64,000 nucleotides of DNA from Watersipora subatra (lineage: Eukaryota > Bryozoa > Gymnolaemata > Cheilostomatida > Watersiporidae). This document shows, piece by piece, positions 35,301-48,600 of the stretch. The first letter of the stretch is position 1. Each line of letters begins with the position of its first letter. The position numbers and the translations under genes were made by a program. The notes beneath the pieces are model-generated. The model was not told where the DNA came from, did no database searches, and worked only from the letters and a program-made list of their open reading frames with translations. The stretch spans positions 49,587,196-49,651,195 of the forward strand of contig NC_088708.1 of the NCBI RefSeq assembly GCF_963576615.1, written 5' to 3'.

Positions 35301-38300
35301 GACATGCAGTAAGTATACGGATTATCTTATAATCTGCACTAATCTGAACTGTACGGATGATACACACAATTTCATTACTTAATACTCTTTAGTTGAAATT
35401 GTTACATATTGGTAATTCTTTAAATTAATAACTCACATACATATAGAAAGTTCCTTCAGTTTTGCCTGATATAATCACAAATGATCTCAAAGCAACAATT
35501 CAAAAAGATTAGCGAAGCCATGATGCCATTTGAGCCATTAAGATGCTACCATCTAATGCACACTGGGAATGAACTTCAATACCAAAAGGACAGATATACC
35601 AATATTTTCCATTTCCAGAAGCTCATCTTTTTCCAGTGCTTCCTTCTCATCTTGCAGTAAAAGCTGGGCAATGAGAAGGTCTTCGGCTCCCTCTGATGCA
35701 ATGGTACTGTCATGCCAGAGCTGCTTTCGGAAGTCATCCATTAGCCTTTCCTTGTTCAACACTGTTTCATGAGCAGTCACTCTGTAGAGCTGCTCCTCTA
35801 CATCACAAAAGTCAAGACATAATACACAACATCACGAACATTATACTCAATTTGAATTTTTGTTCCAGCTTGTTATGAAACTTGCTACTTTTAGACAAAT
35901 ATTTGTGCAATGTAGAACTTACCATCTAGACAAGAGTCTGTAATTACCTCAGTGTGTCATTACTGAGGTTGAAGGAAATATTAAAGAAAAGCCCACAAAC
36001 GTTTACCAAAAAGTAATAGCAAATGCCCAAAGATGCTTGTAGTTTAGACCAGGTACAGACAAAGCGCTATAACCTATGTAAAATTAAACCATAACTGTCA
36101 GGTACAACTTTCATCGTATTTACTATGTAAACCAGACACGCTGATTCTGATTTTGTACTCAAAATAAAGATTAGTCTATCAACTTTCAGAGTAATGAAGG
36201 CTTTTTTACAGCGTTTTAATATTGGTCTCGAAAACAACACGATCGGCACAACCAGCTTCGCCCAAAAATACGTGACGTAACCTAGCTTTTTAGGAACAGA
36301 AGATGTATAATAGATAGACAATATTCCAATCACAACTCGAATATCTAAAGATAAATTCTGGTGTAAGGCCGTCTCAGATGAACCTACCTTGCAACTTACG
36401 ATAGGCTTTATAAGGCCCAGCAGTGTAGAAAAGGTGAAAGCGTAGCAGTCGCTCTTTCACCTGATTCTTGTTCACGAAAGCTTTCTTGTGATTTCCAGGC
36501 TTCAATAAAACTTCCTGGTCCTTCATGATTTGCTGAAGCATTCTGGGACACAAGAAATAATGCTCTAACATCTTCTCCGACCAATAGCTCAGACATTCAC
36601 ACACTGATACCAGCCAGTCTTTAACAAAGGAATACTTACACGCTATTTGTGAGCACACAACTCCAACCAGTTTTTGCTATGATCACAGAGACGATATATA
36701 TATATAGACATATATTTAGCATAAATTTCTAAAACCTGTTATCAACGAACGACGATTTCTATGCATTACTTTGATATTGTTTTCTCGAAGGGATCCAGTT
36801 CAACTAACACAACATTTTCTGAACTGCAAAGTTCTTGAATTCAAGGAAGACATAGTAACTCACTTTTCACCGATGCGTTTAGTAGACATGTGGGGAGGAC
36901 CTCGGGGCTTTTTGGGAGCAGATCTGGAAGGGTCTGGAAGAGTTATTGATGGAACAGGAGTTCGTACTGGGGTGTTAGAGGGAGAGTTCACCTTTCTACC
37001 CCGATTTGTCGATCGACGTCCCAAGCTTGGCCTTCCCTATAAACAAATATCTATTGCAAGGTGTCGTTAATCAGCGCGTGGGCTGCTGCAAGGTCGCTGC
37101 AGACCTTGCAGTGATTACTGTTGCAGTGATCAATGTTACAAATGTGAGGCTATGTTGAAACCAGAAAACACAAATATAATATCGCTTCATTACACCTCAT
37201 GTGAATAAAACTTACAGCGGACTTAGCCTTAGGAAGATTAGCGAGAGGATTGGGCGGAGGCGGTATGGCGGATGGTTGAGAAAATGGGACCATGGGTTGG
37301 CTGTGAGTGGTGGTTTGGGCTTTCATTTGCAGTTCCTGCTGATTCTTGAAAACGGTTTGCAAAATTTGCATCTGTTGTTGAGTGAGATAACTGTGCTGCT
37401 GCTCCGCATCCATTTTACTCATTTCTTCAATAAAGGTCTTCTTTTGGTCTTCCATCAACTGAATGTTGTATATCTGATTGCCAACCTGCAGATAATTACG
37501 TGTGTCCAAACAGTACAGAATGAATAAAAATAGCAGAAACTTTAAAAATTTGCCCAACTGAAGCAATAAACAAAAAAACGAACAAAACATTTGAAAACCA
37601 GTTTAAAAAATGGAAGAAAGCTATGGCATCCTTAGAATGCTAAAAAAATGCAGAAGCAGTTTTGAAAACGCAATAACAATGTGAATGACAAAAATAACTT
37701 AAACAAAAATGCTGTTAAACAGATTATTCTTCCAACAGAGAACTTTTACATAAAATGAATAATCCTCAGCGAGCAACTTGTTCATTTAGTAAAAGTCAAG
37801 CTGGAATTGACAGTCCTCCTTGGCATCAATTATAGAGGTAAAGAGCGAGCAATGTAGATGTAGGTTAACTTACTAATTTATTTTGGTTCTGTTATCAGTA
37901 TTATGACTCGGATATAATTGGAGTTTCTCAAGGAGAGCATCTAATAGAAACTCAAAATAATGATGGTACTTAGACTGACCTTAGGCTGACCTTGCTAGAT
38001 GCTGGGAATAAAAAGCATATTTTCCAACCCTCCAGGGCTGAATTGGCTGTGCAATAAAACTTGGAGGTATTTACAAAAATTTTATGGACTTAATAAAGAA
38101 ATTTTATGATGGCTTCGAAGTCTCACAACATAACTGGCCTTGAAAAGTTCGGGAGTAAACAAAGATTAGTTGAAATACATAATTATAATTAAACTCTTAT
38201 TATGTGTGCACCATTAAAATAAAATGTCAATTTATAAATTATATAAATAAGTCAGTATGCTGTAATAAGGTTTTACAAGCAATAAAGGAAATGCATAAAA

Positions 38301-40132
38301 ATATTATTATCCATATTTTAAAGGACTTGCCATAATAAAATGTTGGGTTCTGGCAAAAAGGCAAGTTATAAATGCAGGCCTCAACGGGTTTTAGTGTAGC
38401 GAAGAGTACTTATTGCAATTAAGCTAGCAAAACAATACAAGTGTAATAAATCTTTAAACTCACCTTGACATTGGTAAAAGCGTCAATAATAGCTGCCACA
38501 TTCTCATCAGTGAATGGTGATGCGCCATCAGCAACTGAAACATGAATCCAGGTTAGTGATCTCTAAACAGACCATGTTTGAGACAATAACACAATCATAG
38601 AGTGACTCAAAACTCCACTGATATACACAACAGAAACAAATCTCTTTTAATATGTTTTTGTGTTATTCCTGCAAAGAATGTAGGAGCTGTGTTAAGTTTT
38701 CTACTAACATAAAAACTGGGTAAAAATCATATATTTTACTTACCTGGTTTTATAATAAGAGATTTATCCTTGACATTTGACTGTAACGCCTGTTGTGTTA
38801 CAAACTGGGGTGTTGGGTGTATAAAACTCGATGACTGCAAAGGAGCCACAGCAATTCCTCCATTAGGAGGAACATGTTGTTGAGGAGCTCCCGGCCGCAC
38901 AGCCATCTGTGCCTGATTACGTACATTCGCAAGCACCCTCTGCTGAGCCTGTTGCAACTGCAGAAGGGTCATTTTGGAGTCGTGGTCAAGAGTTGGCTTA
39001 TTTTTAAAAGCATCTATTTGACTCTGAATCCGTGTGAGTAATTGTTGTGTTTTCGCATCTACAGGCAACGGAGTCTTTCCTGCTGAAAGAGGGTTAGTCA
39101 ACTTAGGTGTTCCATTATTTGCAGTTTTATACATTTGAGGCTGAAGTGAATGAGGGTTTGAGCTGTTGTTACTGGAGCTAGGTGTAACTTGACTATTCGT
39201 CTGAGGAAGCATATTCGCGGCAGCGTTGATCGTAGACTGAGCAGATGGGTCATTTGTAGTTGTATGTTGCTCTGATGCGGATGGTGTGGGAGGTTTACCC
39301 GGTAAAGCACCTGGTGCAGCACTGGTTGCGGCGCCAGACACTGCTCCGGCAACAGCGGCTGTCACAGGAGGAAGAGTTCCCAGCTGTATTGGCTGGGCAG
39401 TGAACAACTGTTTGCCGGGAGGCTGAACCTGGCCAACAGGCTGCTGTATGAGCAAGTGGGTGCCATTGGCTGTCTGTATGATAGGATAGAGGTGTCCATT
39501 GATAAGCACGTGTTGGATACCTTGAGGCACAAGAAGATTTGTGGATGGTTGAGCTGTCAGCTGTTGAACCGCTGAGGTCAGTCCATCACTCTTGGGAACA
39601 ATTTGTCGTTTGTTAGCCAGGCTAAAAAAGGCCTAAACATGGTAACAGGCCTTTACTAGTTAAAGCATGAACAAACACACAGTAATTTTCAAATGTAACT
39701 GAAGTATCTAGATAAAATAAAAAATAAAAATATGTGTAAAATATTTAATTCAATAGAATTAGTTGCGGCCTATATCACAATATATTGGAGATAAAAATAA
39801 TGCACAGTGCAAGTTTGGTTGAGGTATCATAACATAGACAAAAACGATTCATCAGAAGATCCAACATACAATTTACCGCGTATGCATACATATTTTTGTT
39901 TAGTAAGGTAAGAAAAAATTGCAATAATTTGAGAGTGAGAGGATAATGAAAATACAAGAAACAAAAATATCTCAGACCTATCATGCATCTTCGGCTGAAT
40001 GTTGGAGAGCATCTTAGCAGGGGAAGAACTGTTAGCAACTGTTGATATGATTGCACCGTCGGGAGCAGTTTCACCACCAAGAGCCGCCATGGAAGGAACA
40101 CGTGGTGGCTCTAACTTATGACCGTTAGCCAT
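29372..40132 (-). CDS. BICRA: BICRA/BICRAL-like (GLTSCR1 domain) ncBAF subunit, spliced
   Basis: Ten coding exons on the minus strand: 40132-39978, 39621-38744, 38534-38464, 37485-37216, 37036-36864, 36542-36388, 35797-35600, 34779-33443, 33133-32923 and 29547-29372. They total 3624 nt, 1207 residues, and all phases match. An N-terminal Q/P/A-rich region (QHVLINGHLYPIIQTANGTH) and a Q-rich helix precede AT-hook-like GRPSLGRR and KKPRGPP. The GLTSCR1 domain follows: LQQIMKDQEVLLKPGN, ERLLRFHLF, then a helix ending AEDLLIAQLLLQDEKEALEK. A Ser/Pro/acidic tail contains an RETAREARERRAAKRRE basic patch and PPPIKLRIKRDG. Human BICRA (1560 aa) and BICRAL (1079 aa) define the ncBAF/GBAF SWI/SNF complex and bind BET bromodomain proteins. 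The family call rests on the GLTSCR1-like block; the rest is low complexity. The protein is probably nuclear. Confidence 0.72.
29819..32845. mobile_element. Foldback DNA element, copy 2 (3027 bp, 8-bp TSD GTCTCAAC)
   Basis: This copy has the same termini and internal order as the one at 19771, and lies in the last intron of the BICRA-like gene. The exact 8-bp duplication GTCTCAAC is at 29811-29818 and 32846-32853. It is about 630 bp longer, almost entirely because its left-arm minisatellite is larger. Arms and loop are very similar to copy 1 throughout, with scattered substitutions and small indels. It has no coding capacity, so mobilisation in trans is assumed. Confidence 0.9.
30153..31226 (+). 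repeat. Expanded TGGAAA-rich minisatellite inside foldback copy 2
   Basis: Unit types match those in copy 1 but the array runs about 1070 bp. It contains a visible higher-order pattern: a block ending GGAACTTTTATGGAAATGG recurs several times. The array interrupts one arm of the inverted repeat only. Confidence 0.9.
34937..35038. repeat. Inverted pair of SINE-like head fragments in a BICRA-like intron
   Basis: CAGGTAATAAAACAGCTTAT-AAACAG at the left faces GTTTATAAGCTGTTTTTTATTACC at the right, a 25-bp near-perfect stem with a ~50-bp loop. Confidence 0.7.
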
Positions 40133-40135
40133 CAC

Positions 40136-42562
40136 CTAGGCAGCACAGCAGAGACAGATACAGAGAAGTACGGAAATTTCTCCTTTTTAAAGGCAAATGA
40201 TCTGTGTTCATTGATGTTAGCAAACCTTAACAAATAGTGTCTATTAATGTTTATTCTACATAAGATATCATATGTTTGTTGTTTGCTAAGTTCCTTTACT
40301 GACAAAGCGATATACGCTAAATAAAATAAGTCTGTTATACGTAACTGACATACAACAACAACAACTATACAATAGTTAAATCAATAAGACTCCTAGCAAT
40401 TTGGTTAGACTATAAAGCATGCTATAAAATATTCCCTAAAACCACAATCTGTGTTTATCAGTTCCTGTATTTTTCTTGCATAGCTATGAGTGGGCACACA
40501 GCTATAAGTGGGCACACAGTTATGAGTGGACACATAGCTATAAGTGGGCACACAGCTATGAGTGGGCACACAGCTATAAGTGGGCACACAGCTATGAGTG
40601 GGCACATAGCTATAAGTGGGCACACAGCTATAAGTGGGCGCACAGCTATGAGTGGGCTATAATGAAGCTTAAAAACAAAAAAAATCATATTTTAGTTCTT
40701 TGTCAACCATGCGAAACCCAACATGAAGCATTGCTTGATTTTGATCGACTTTTATATATTCAGTTATTTGGACTAAAACTTTGCTTAAGTGCTTACTGAA
40801 TTGTGTTTCTATTTTTGATTTAAATTATATATATCCATTTATTATATATAGATTTACTTTTCCTTGGTTTGTTAAGTCTACATATTATACTTCTCATACA
40901 ACGCTTAAACCATTGCATGCTGCAGACTACATAATTTAATGCAATGACAAGCAAATATTATCATTACACGATAAGTTAAATTAATTCAACTCGTTTTGTA
41001 ATGGGTGTATCTTGCGAAGTTTTTGGAATTATAAAATCAACTTTATGCAACAATCCGGCATCAAGTGTTAGCCAAACAAAGGCGTTCCGTTAAAACTTTT
41101 CTTGACAACCCCAACAATTATCACTGGCAATAAAAATACATGTGAAAGTGTATTTTAAAACCAATTAAATGTGTTACCTTCTACCAAAAAGACGTTCAAG
41201 TATGTTATGAATGAAATAGTTATGTAGCTCGATATCGTCACGACGCACTTGCGGACTATGAGGTGGCTTAGAAGATATTTAAAACTGGGTATATATTAAC
41301 AGTATAGAAATAGAACAATCACTCTGTTTGATAAACTTCATAGCAGTATGCTGCAGAAGTAATACGCAAAGTACATGAACCAAGAAGTAACCTTACATTT
41401 TCAACATTTTCTCTGCCTGAACTCTCCGGATCATTTTCCATGCCAGACTTGACGCTGATTATAATTTTGCAGTGCGTCACAGCATTCTTAGCAATATATA
41501 GCAGTTTAAGGTATTCATCAACAACAGCTCCTGAAAGAGGGGGTCAGTTCAAGATTTGGCTACATTCGTGTAATTATCTAATTATAACCATAGGATGTAA
41601 CAACGAGGATTTTACTTGCAAGAATTTGTGTTTAACACCAAAAGCTTGATGAGTCAATGAAAAAGTTGTTCATATTATATAAAAATAATGTCAGTTAATA
41701 AAAAATACTTCATTAAAAAGAATTATTTTTTATAAATTTTAGCATAAGCAATTATCTTCTCCTGTTCTAAATGATATTAAAAGTACCATGGTATTAGTTA
41801 TTATAAATACGTCTCATTGCATAATGGTATTTATATGTTAATATAGTTATAGCTAACGATGGAAAAACGCAAGAATAAGCTTTTTATGAAAAATGATGTA
41901 TTCGTATAAATTATTTAATTTAAACCATCTAAAAAGTGCTACACCAGATTTCCTAACGAACATTATACTGGGAGGAAGTTGCTTTCAACTTAGAGAAATT
42001 TCATATTCGTGATTAATTAAACAATACGTTTTCATACAAGGAAATTCACGGAGAGTGAATAGGACAACAGTTCCTCATCTTACTACATCAATTACTTTTG
42101 CGTGTTCGTCGAGGTAGTTGCCACCCCTCTTGTTGTGGCGAACTAATTTACGCCTCATTACCACCGCGTAAGTCAAGATGGCGCACAACAAACTAAACAA
42201 TATGGCCTCTCGTTGTAAAATTATCCCTGAATTTAGAGATGATTGCAGCAGCTAATACACTCAATTTTGCACAAAATAGTTTCTAATGGTTGATTAAAAA
42301 CATTAAAATTTCAATATTGACCCACATACAGACAGCTTTGAACAAATTTCTCAAGTTAACGAAACGAGATCACTTGTATGAAGTCGCATAACAGAAAAAC
42401 GGGTAAAAAGAGGGGAATCTTGTTGTGCATTCATTTTACTTGCTAGCTGCCTTTCTACAATGCATGCACATGTACATATAGGCCACCATACACCACACAG
42501 AGCACTACACAGAATAATATAAGCCAATGAGTGACAACAAATCGTAGTTAGAAAGTACTCAC
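40136..42562 (-). other. First intron or upstream region of the BICRA-like gene
   Basis: Apart from the 18-bp minisatellite, I see only AT-rich unique sequence. An AAGATGGCGC word near 42175 resembles a YY1 site, and GC content rises around 42100-42220, so a promoter here is possible but unproven. Confidence 0.35.
40482..40658 (+). repeat. Minisatellite, 18-bp unit AGCTATGAGTGGGCACAC
   Basis: About ten 18-bp units alternating CTATGAG and CTATAAG. The length is a multiple of three, so open frames appear on both strands; they are not genes. It lies just upstream of the BICRA-like main coding start. Confidence 0.92.
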
Positions 42563-42595
42563 CCAGGTTACTTTGTTCAATAGCTGGCTTCTCAT
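42563..42595 (-). CDS. Possible upstream first coding exon of the BICRA-like gene
   Basis: A good donor (CCTGG|GTGAGTAC) ends a minus-strand segment whose ATG at 42595 reads MRSQLLNKVTW. Splicing to an acceptor at 40136 (GCTGCCTAG|GTGATGG) continues in frame as VMANGHKLEPP. This would place the transcription start near 42.6-42.9 kb and add 12 residues before the ATG at 40132. It could equally be a 5'-UTR exon. Only the splice sites and open frame support it. Confidence 0.35.
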
Positions 42596-42599
42596 TGGA

Positions 42600-45500
42600 G
42601 GGTGCTGGTGCGCTATAAACTTTGACCCTTATTTACATATGACGTCACCGACAATAATTATGACATTCTAACTCTCGGTAGAGACATTGCGCACTCCACT
42701 CGTTACTTCTAAAATACTCAAAATCTCAGACTACCAGAAGGGGCTTGATTTGCCTGGTTAGTCATCGACTGAGCTAAAGGCTAAGCTACAAAGATAAAAA
42801 TAGTCTGCTGTTTTCACCCTAGCAATTGGAACAACTATTATCATCATCATTGTCGCGATATACTAACTTAGATTGACGCGGTCTTGCTGTAATTCGCGCA
42901 TGGTAAGTCACAATCTACAAAAGCTATTGCTTAAAACCAGTCTTCAATAAGGGTATTGTCCCATTTCCGCCTTCCTGTAAGCTGCCAACTGATTCTGAGC
43001 TTATAACTTTAGTTACGTTATTTTGTACATTGATTAGTCTAGTGTAGTAGCCAGTTCTTACATGTTGTCCTCTGTTGGTTAAAAGAATGCTAGACGTAAC
43101 AACTAACAATGTCAACGTAACGCACCATCATTAGCCTACTATAACATATTCTTGTACTAGTAGATTAAAATACATTAACTTTTCGTCATTTCAGTATCGT
43201 TGTCATGAAAATAGATGTGCATCTTTATAATAACTGGTCGGAAACCAGCTGTCAATATTTAGTATTATTGCGATAAATTTACTCAGCTGAGCTTTCCTTA
43301 TTACCATATGCGTTCAGCTATTTTCGGATTAGCTCTGTAATTCACGAGTCAGCTTGCGTGGAAAGCCTATATACCAACACCCAGCGCTTGTATATAAACA
43401 ACTGTGCTCCAGTGTTAAGGGGAGAATGGAAACAGAGCAAGGAAGTACGAGCTACAAAGCCAGAACTACAAGACCGAGAGTTACGTTCCTAATCATCATA
43501 AAGAACAGTGTGGTTAATTTACCACTGCGCAGCTTTGTGTATACATATTTATATATATTGACATTGTATGACACGTATTTCCAAGTGTAACCGTTTGAGT
43601 ATTTATTATTTGTCAACTCATTTTAGTATTACATTTGATTGCATTGAATTATATTTAAATGTTCTGTGTTTTCATGCTAATAGAGCTTTAGTAATAAAGA
43701 GCCATACTTGGTCACTAGTCACCTTGCTTGCAACAATTACAGTCGTGCATGAGATCTATTACTTAATCAGCATAAAACAACTTTTATGCAGAACCCACTT
43801 GAAAGTGGCTAGTCAGCGCTGACTTCCACTACATTATTTACCATATTTCTGTTGTCAAATAGATTGATAAGTGGGTGCTATTAATAATTAAAACACTGTA
43901 GCGGGCAAACATCAATGCGTCATGCAATATCACTCAAAAATACATAATAAAAATGTTGTGTCTACGAGCTCATTCAACTTGACATACACTTCTCTCCTGA
44001 ACTCACTCAAATTTGGCTGTAGTCTTGTGGTCACCACAATCTCTTCCAGCAAGCCTGAACCTCTTCCAAGATCAAGTTTGCTCCTTTAGGCTGTTGTACT
44101 TTAAATAACTAGCCCAGGTTGTTTTTTTAACTCTTACCTATTATGATAATAGAGGGCTAACTCTTTACTGTTAGAGCCGCAGATAATGTTTCAAGGGCTG
44201 CTTGCAAAACCTGGATATCTACCCAAATGAATTTTCAGCTCATTTTAGGGTAGATAATTTCTGTGCATACAACTATGTATACGGAAAAATCATTACCAAT
44301 TTGATAGGCTGACTTATACTATTTTAACCAGTTTCAACCGACGAGTGCAAGTTATAAATGTAATAAGGTTTCTAAATACTTACCGCTTCATAGTTCCTTC
44401 TGTCTTAATTATAAACTAGTATTTTATAGACTTACATACATTAGCTTTCAGCTAGATTCTAGGAAGAGGAGTTTTAAAAAAGCGTGTGAAGGCTCTAGAA
44501 TAACTTGTACTTGTTAACTTATTCTTTGGTATGTTTGTTTTTACAAAACAGGTGCTTACACTTTTTTAAACCAAAACTAGACACCGTCAGCATTTGTGTG
44601 TTTGTTATCCAAACACTAATGAAAAATCAGATCAGTGGCTGTTGGTCTATGCAGGATTTTGAACAATGTTTTAATTGGGCCGTAGAAATTTTTGATACTT
44701 TCTAATTGCGAGTAAAGAGGTTGCACAAATAAACAACTTTAGACAAAGATAAATTATACAAGGCATTAGCTTTCAAGGCACTAATGTGACAGTTTCAAAT
44801 GAAGACTTGAAGCATTTACCGGGAAGCAACTCCTGACGCAATGTTTCAGTGTTTTGCCCACTAAGAATCCGACGATCCAGCGCACAGCGTTTCCATGTTT
44901 CTTGACTTTCACAGAATTTGCTGTTTGTAAAGAATTCTGGGTTGTTTAGAGGCTGTTGTTCTTAGCACAGATGTATCAAGACTAAGGTTTCTTGCTTGTC
45001 ACTGAGCTTATATTGTCTGACCTGCACACAACTATTATACTACTCAAATACCACCAATTCTTGAGTAACATTGACTATTTTACTAACTGCGGTGTAGTCG
45101 ATGATTGGTTCGAAAATGGGTCAATTTTTGCGCAACAAACTCCTTTGCAAAAGGAGTTCCACACAGATTGAAACATGCACAGTTTCTAAAGAAAACCATG
45201 TCTTGCAATTTCGAATAGCTGGTGTTTAATCAGCAGTCTTTTCTGAACATAAATGTAGGGAATTGCTTCAAGTACTATACCTGTGCTTTTTTCGTAGGCA
45301 CTCTATTATGTAAAAGTACAATGTAGAGTATGAGCACACTCTTTTTTGCAAATTTTTAATGGAGAGACATCTAAAACCGCTACAGTACCACTACAGTACC
45401 CACCAACGCACACATTGCGTCACATACTAATACATGGAAGTCGTCCATTTGCTGTTTATTTTCCCTGCGACGGCAGGTGAGAAAGTTACACTGGACAATC

Positions 45501-45637
45501 TTTGGTCGAATAGCACTTTGAAGGAATTTTAGTGAGCTCATTGGCTAGATAATACCAAGTTGTGTTTGAGGTTTAGTTTAATTTGTATTTGTAGAACCTC
45601 TGCTGTTCTGTGAAGTTACCAGCTGAACTTTGCCATC
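42600..45637. other. Intergenic region between divergent BICRA-like and SERINC genes
   Basis: It should hold both promoters, possibly with a SERINC 5'-UTR exon. No long repeat or coding exon was recognised; frames at 43354-43822 and 44505-44705 look like chance. Confidence 0.45.
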
Positions 45638-48600
45638 ATGTGTGTTGGTGTAAGTAGAGCCTTTACATAATGCTAGTTAAGGACATCTCTCTTTACATCC
45701 AATATTATGTAATTAAAACAATATAACACTATAGATTGAAAATATTGAGTTGCTTTCTGTTACTTTTTGATATTGTTTTCACATGTATATATGAGAAAGA
45801 CACAAAATAATTCCTTTGATAAGGGTGATATTTGTCGTGATATCACAACCCTACAAAGAGATAAATCCAGGAAGTACTAGTCGAATCCCCGGCGTTGCAC
45901 GGGTATTAAAAAACAGCTTATATACAATGACAGGTAATTGCTTGCCATTAGCCTGGCACATTGCCAATGACATTTAAGTTAGCTAACTTAGTAATAAGAG
46001 CTGTGAGAGCAAGCTTTAGTGACGTCGCGCCACATACACTATGTTTCCATGATGCGCAGTACTTCGATGCAGCCCTCTCCGAAGTCGAGGGGATTGTACG
46101 TTTACATGCTGCGCAGTGGTTTTCAGCAAATTAGCCAGAGAAGAGAGATGGTATAAATCGAATTGCCGGATGGAGACATAGAATTGATCATGGATACCAA
46201 ACGTCAGAAACAGACTTTTTATGCATCTATTGTCATTATACTTTTATTTACAATACACATTCACAAGGTTTTACAAACCTTAACACAATTTTTACAAAGT
46301 AATATATTTTAATAAGTATTTTAAGTAATATATTATTTAAATGTTACTTTAGGACTTACCACCTATTTTTCAAAAAGTGTTGGCATCGATAAAAATTCCA
46401 GGAAAGTAATCACCTCATCATCCTCGTGGGTGCAGACCATAATTAAATTTAAGTGAAAGAAGATCGGAAGAATAGAAAAAAAAAAAAAAATAAGCGAGAT
46501 AACTTTTGTACTAGTTTATGGCCCTCAATGAATCCCTTCTACAGCAAGAGAGCTATGCGCAGCATAGCTCTTGCATATGTGCAATTTCTGTTTCCTTGCT
46601 GCGAAGTCGCACTGATCAGTTCGCAGTGATTTCAGTGCGAAGGCGCCGTTTCCATGATTCGGAGAGAGCGTAACTCCGAAATACTGCGCATCATGGAAAC
46701 ATAGTGATAGTCATGCGGAGTTGCTATGCGTATTTCAACTTAGATAACCACTCAAATCGACCAATGAATCTAATGTGTCTTGCGTAGCTCATTTGGTTTG
46801 CCTATCGCCTGCTGAAAAGGAAGTTCCGAGATCAATTTTTCTGCAATACGAATTCTTCATCGCTAGATACTAACCGGCTATAGCTGGACAGACAGAATCG
46901 CGGACGACACAAATTTTGAGATTTGTTTATAAAGATTTGCATTTTGTAATAGGTTCATTCCTTTCTGCTTCATGTCACTAGAGGATTCTTGACAGCTAAT
47001 CAAAGTGCTGCCAGCTTGAGCCACTTTGTATCATGTCGTATACTATTATTTACAGCTGGCGTGTTGTGTTACAAGTGCAGCATGTAGTCTCTGCTGCGCT
47101 TGCTGTCCAAGCTGTAAGAACTCAACTAGCTCCAGACTTATGTACGGAATAATGCTACTTCTCGGCGCTATTCTGTCATGCATTCTTCTCGCACCCGGAT
47201 TAGCGGAGGCGTTGGCCAAGGTAAGACAAATCTCTTAGGGAAGAAACTGCAAGACTTGTCTTACAGATCTATTTGATTCCTCCTTTGAAGCTTTGCCAGA
47301 AAAATACATGAAAATGGTAGGAAATTCTTGTTTTTTTATTGTATTTTACCACATTTAGACTCTGAATTTTCATATTGCCCATAGATCAGAAGTGGTATAC
47401 CATCAGGAGTTGTCATTCCAATATTTTTAGAGGGCTTATTAAAGAGTAATTGTTATGGTGCAGGTTTGTGCTGCCATAAGTACATGAAGTTTTGCTTTAA
47501 CAAATTTGTGATTTTACTAACTTGGCGAAAGCACTCATGCCAATGCGCTTAGGCAGTTTTACATGATAATAAAATTTCAAACTATTTACATGTATTTCTG
47601 TGGCAAGATACTGTTACTATCGTACTATATTATTATAGGTGATGCCATTATTGGAATTTCAAATTATCAAATTAAGAAAAAGTAAAAATTTTAGGTACAT
47701 TGATTTCAATACAACAAATAATCGTATGTTGAGAACTTTTTTTAGATCTATGCATGTTATTGATAACATTACAATGTTATAGAATTAGGATTAATCTATT
47801 CTATATTGAATCATTTTATGTTTTACATAATCACCCTGTCTGCTGTTTTGCAAGTTTGCTGTAACAACGATTATATAAGAGTGTTTATAAAAAGTGTTTA
47901 AAGCGATTGTTTGACATTCATCGATGTCTACACCACTTGTTGATAGATTCCCTTCCTCTGCACCGGTATCGACCTTCCTCTAAACTTCTTCAATGCAGAG
48001 ATCAACGGAATAACAAAACCTCTGGCTCGATGTGAGGTGGTAGTAGGGTCAAAAGGTGTCTACTCCATTTGTTTTGGCATGGTCATTTTCTTCGCATTCA
48101 TGTCCGTGCTTATGCTGTGTGTGAAGAGCTCACGAGACCCCAGAGCTGGCTTTCAAAACGGGTATGTAAAGTAGCAGCCTATTGGTTGAAAGATGCTTAA
48201 TGTTTTAATTACAAATTAGTTACTTTGTTTAACTCATTCACTACCACGAGCCGCGTAGTACGGCTCGGCAAAGCGTAGTGCGGCTCGGCAAAGCGTTTGC
48301 GACTTTGCATATGGCCAAGAGCCGCATGATGTAGCTTCGGTAGATTTCATACAAAATGTTTCTGATAGTACGGCTCGGCAAAGCGTTTGCATATGGTCAA
48401 GATCCTCATGATATGGCCGTAGTAGGCTTCGTACAAAATGTTTCTGATTAATGTGAGTGAGTAGTTAATAATTAGCCTATCATATCTGTACTTAAACAAA
48501 AGGAAACAATTTTCTGCATGCGTTGAGTCAATAAAAAAATATGTTTATAAACCACCCTGAGTGTGGTTTCACTTTACGAAAACTTTATTTTTTTATCGCA

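Noticed and set aside
40405-40799. Repeated HSYEWAHSYKWA and CVPTHSCVPTYS frames on opposite strands
   Set aside because: An 18-bp tandem repeat (multiple of three) keeps all frames open; no conserved neighbour or start context.
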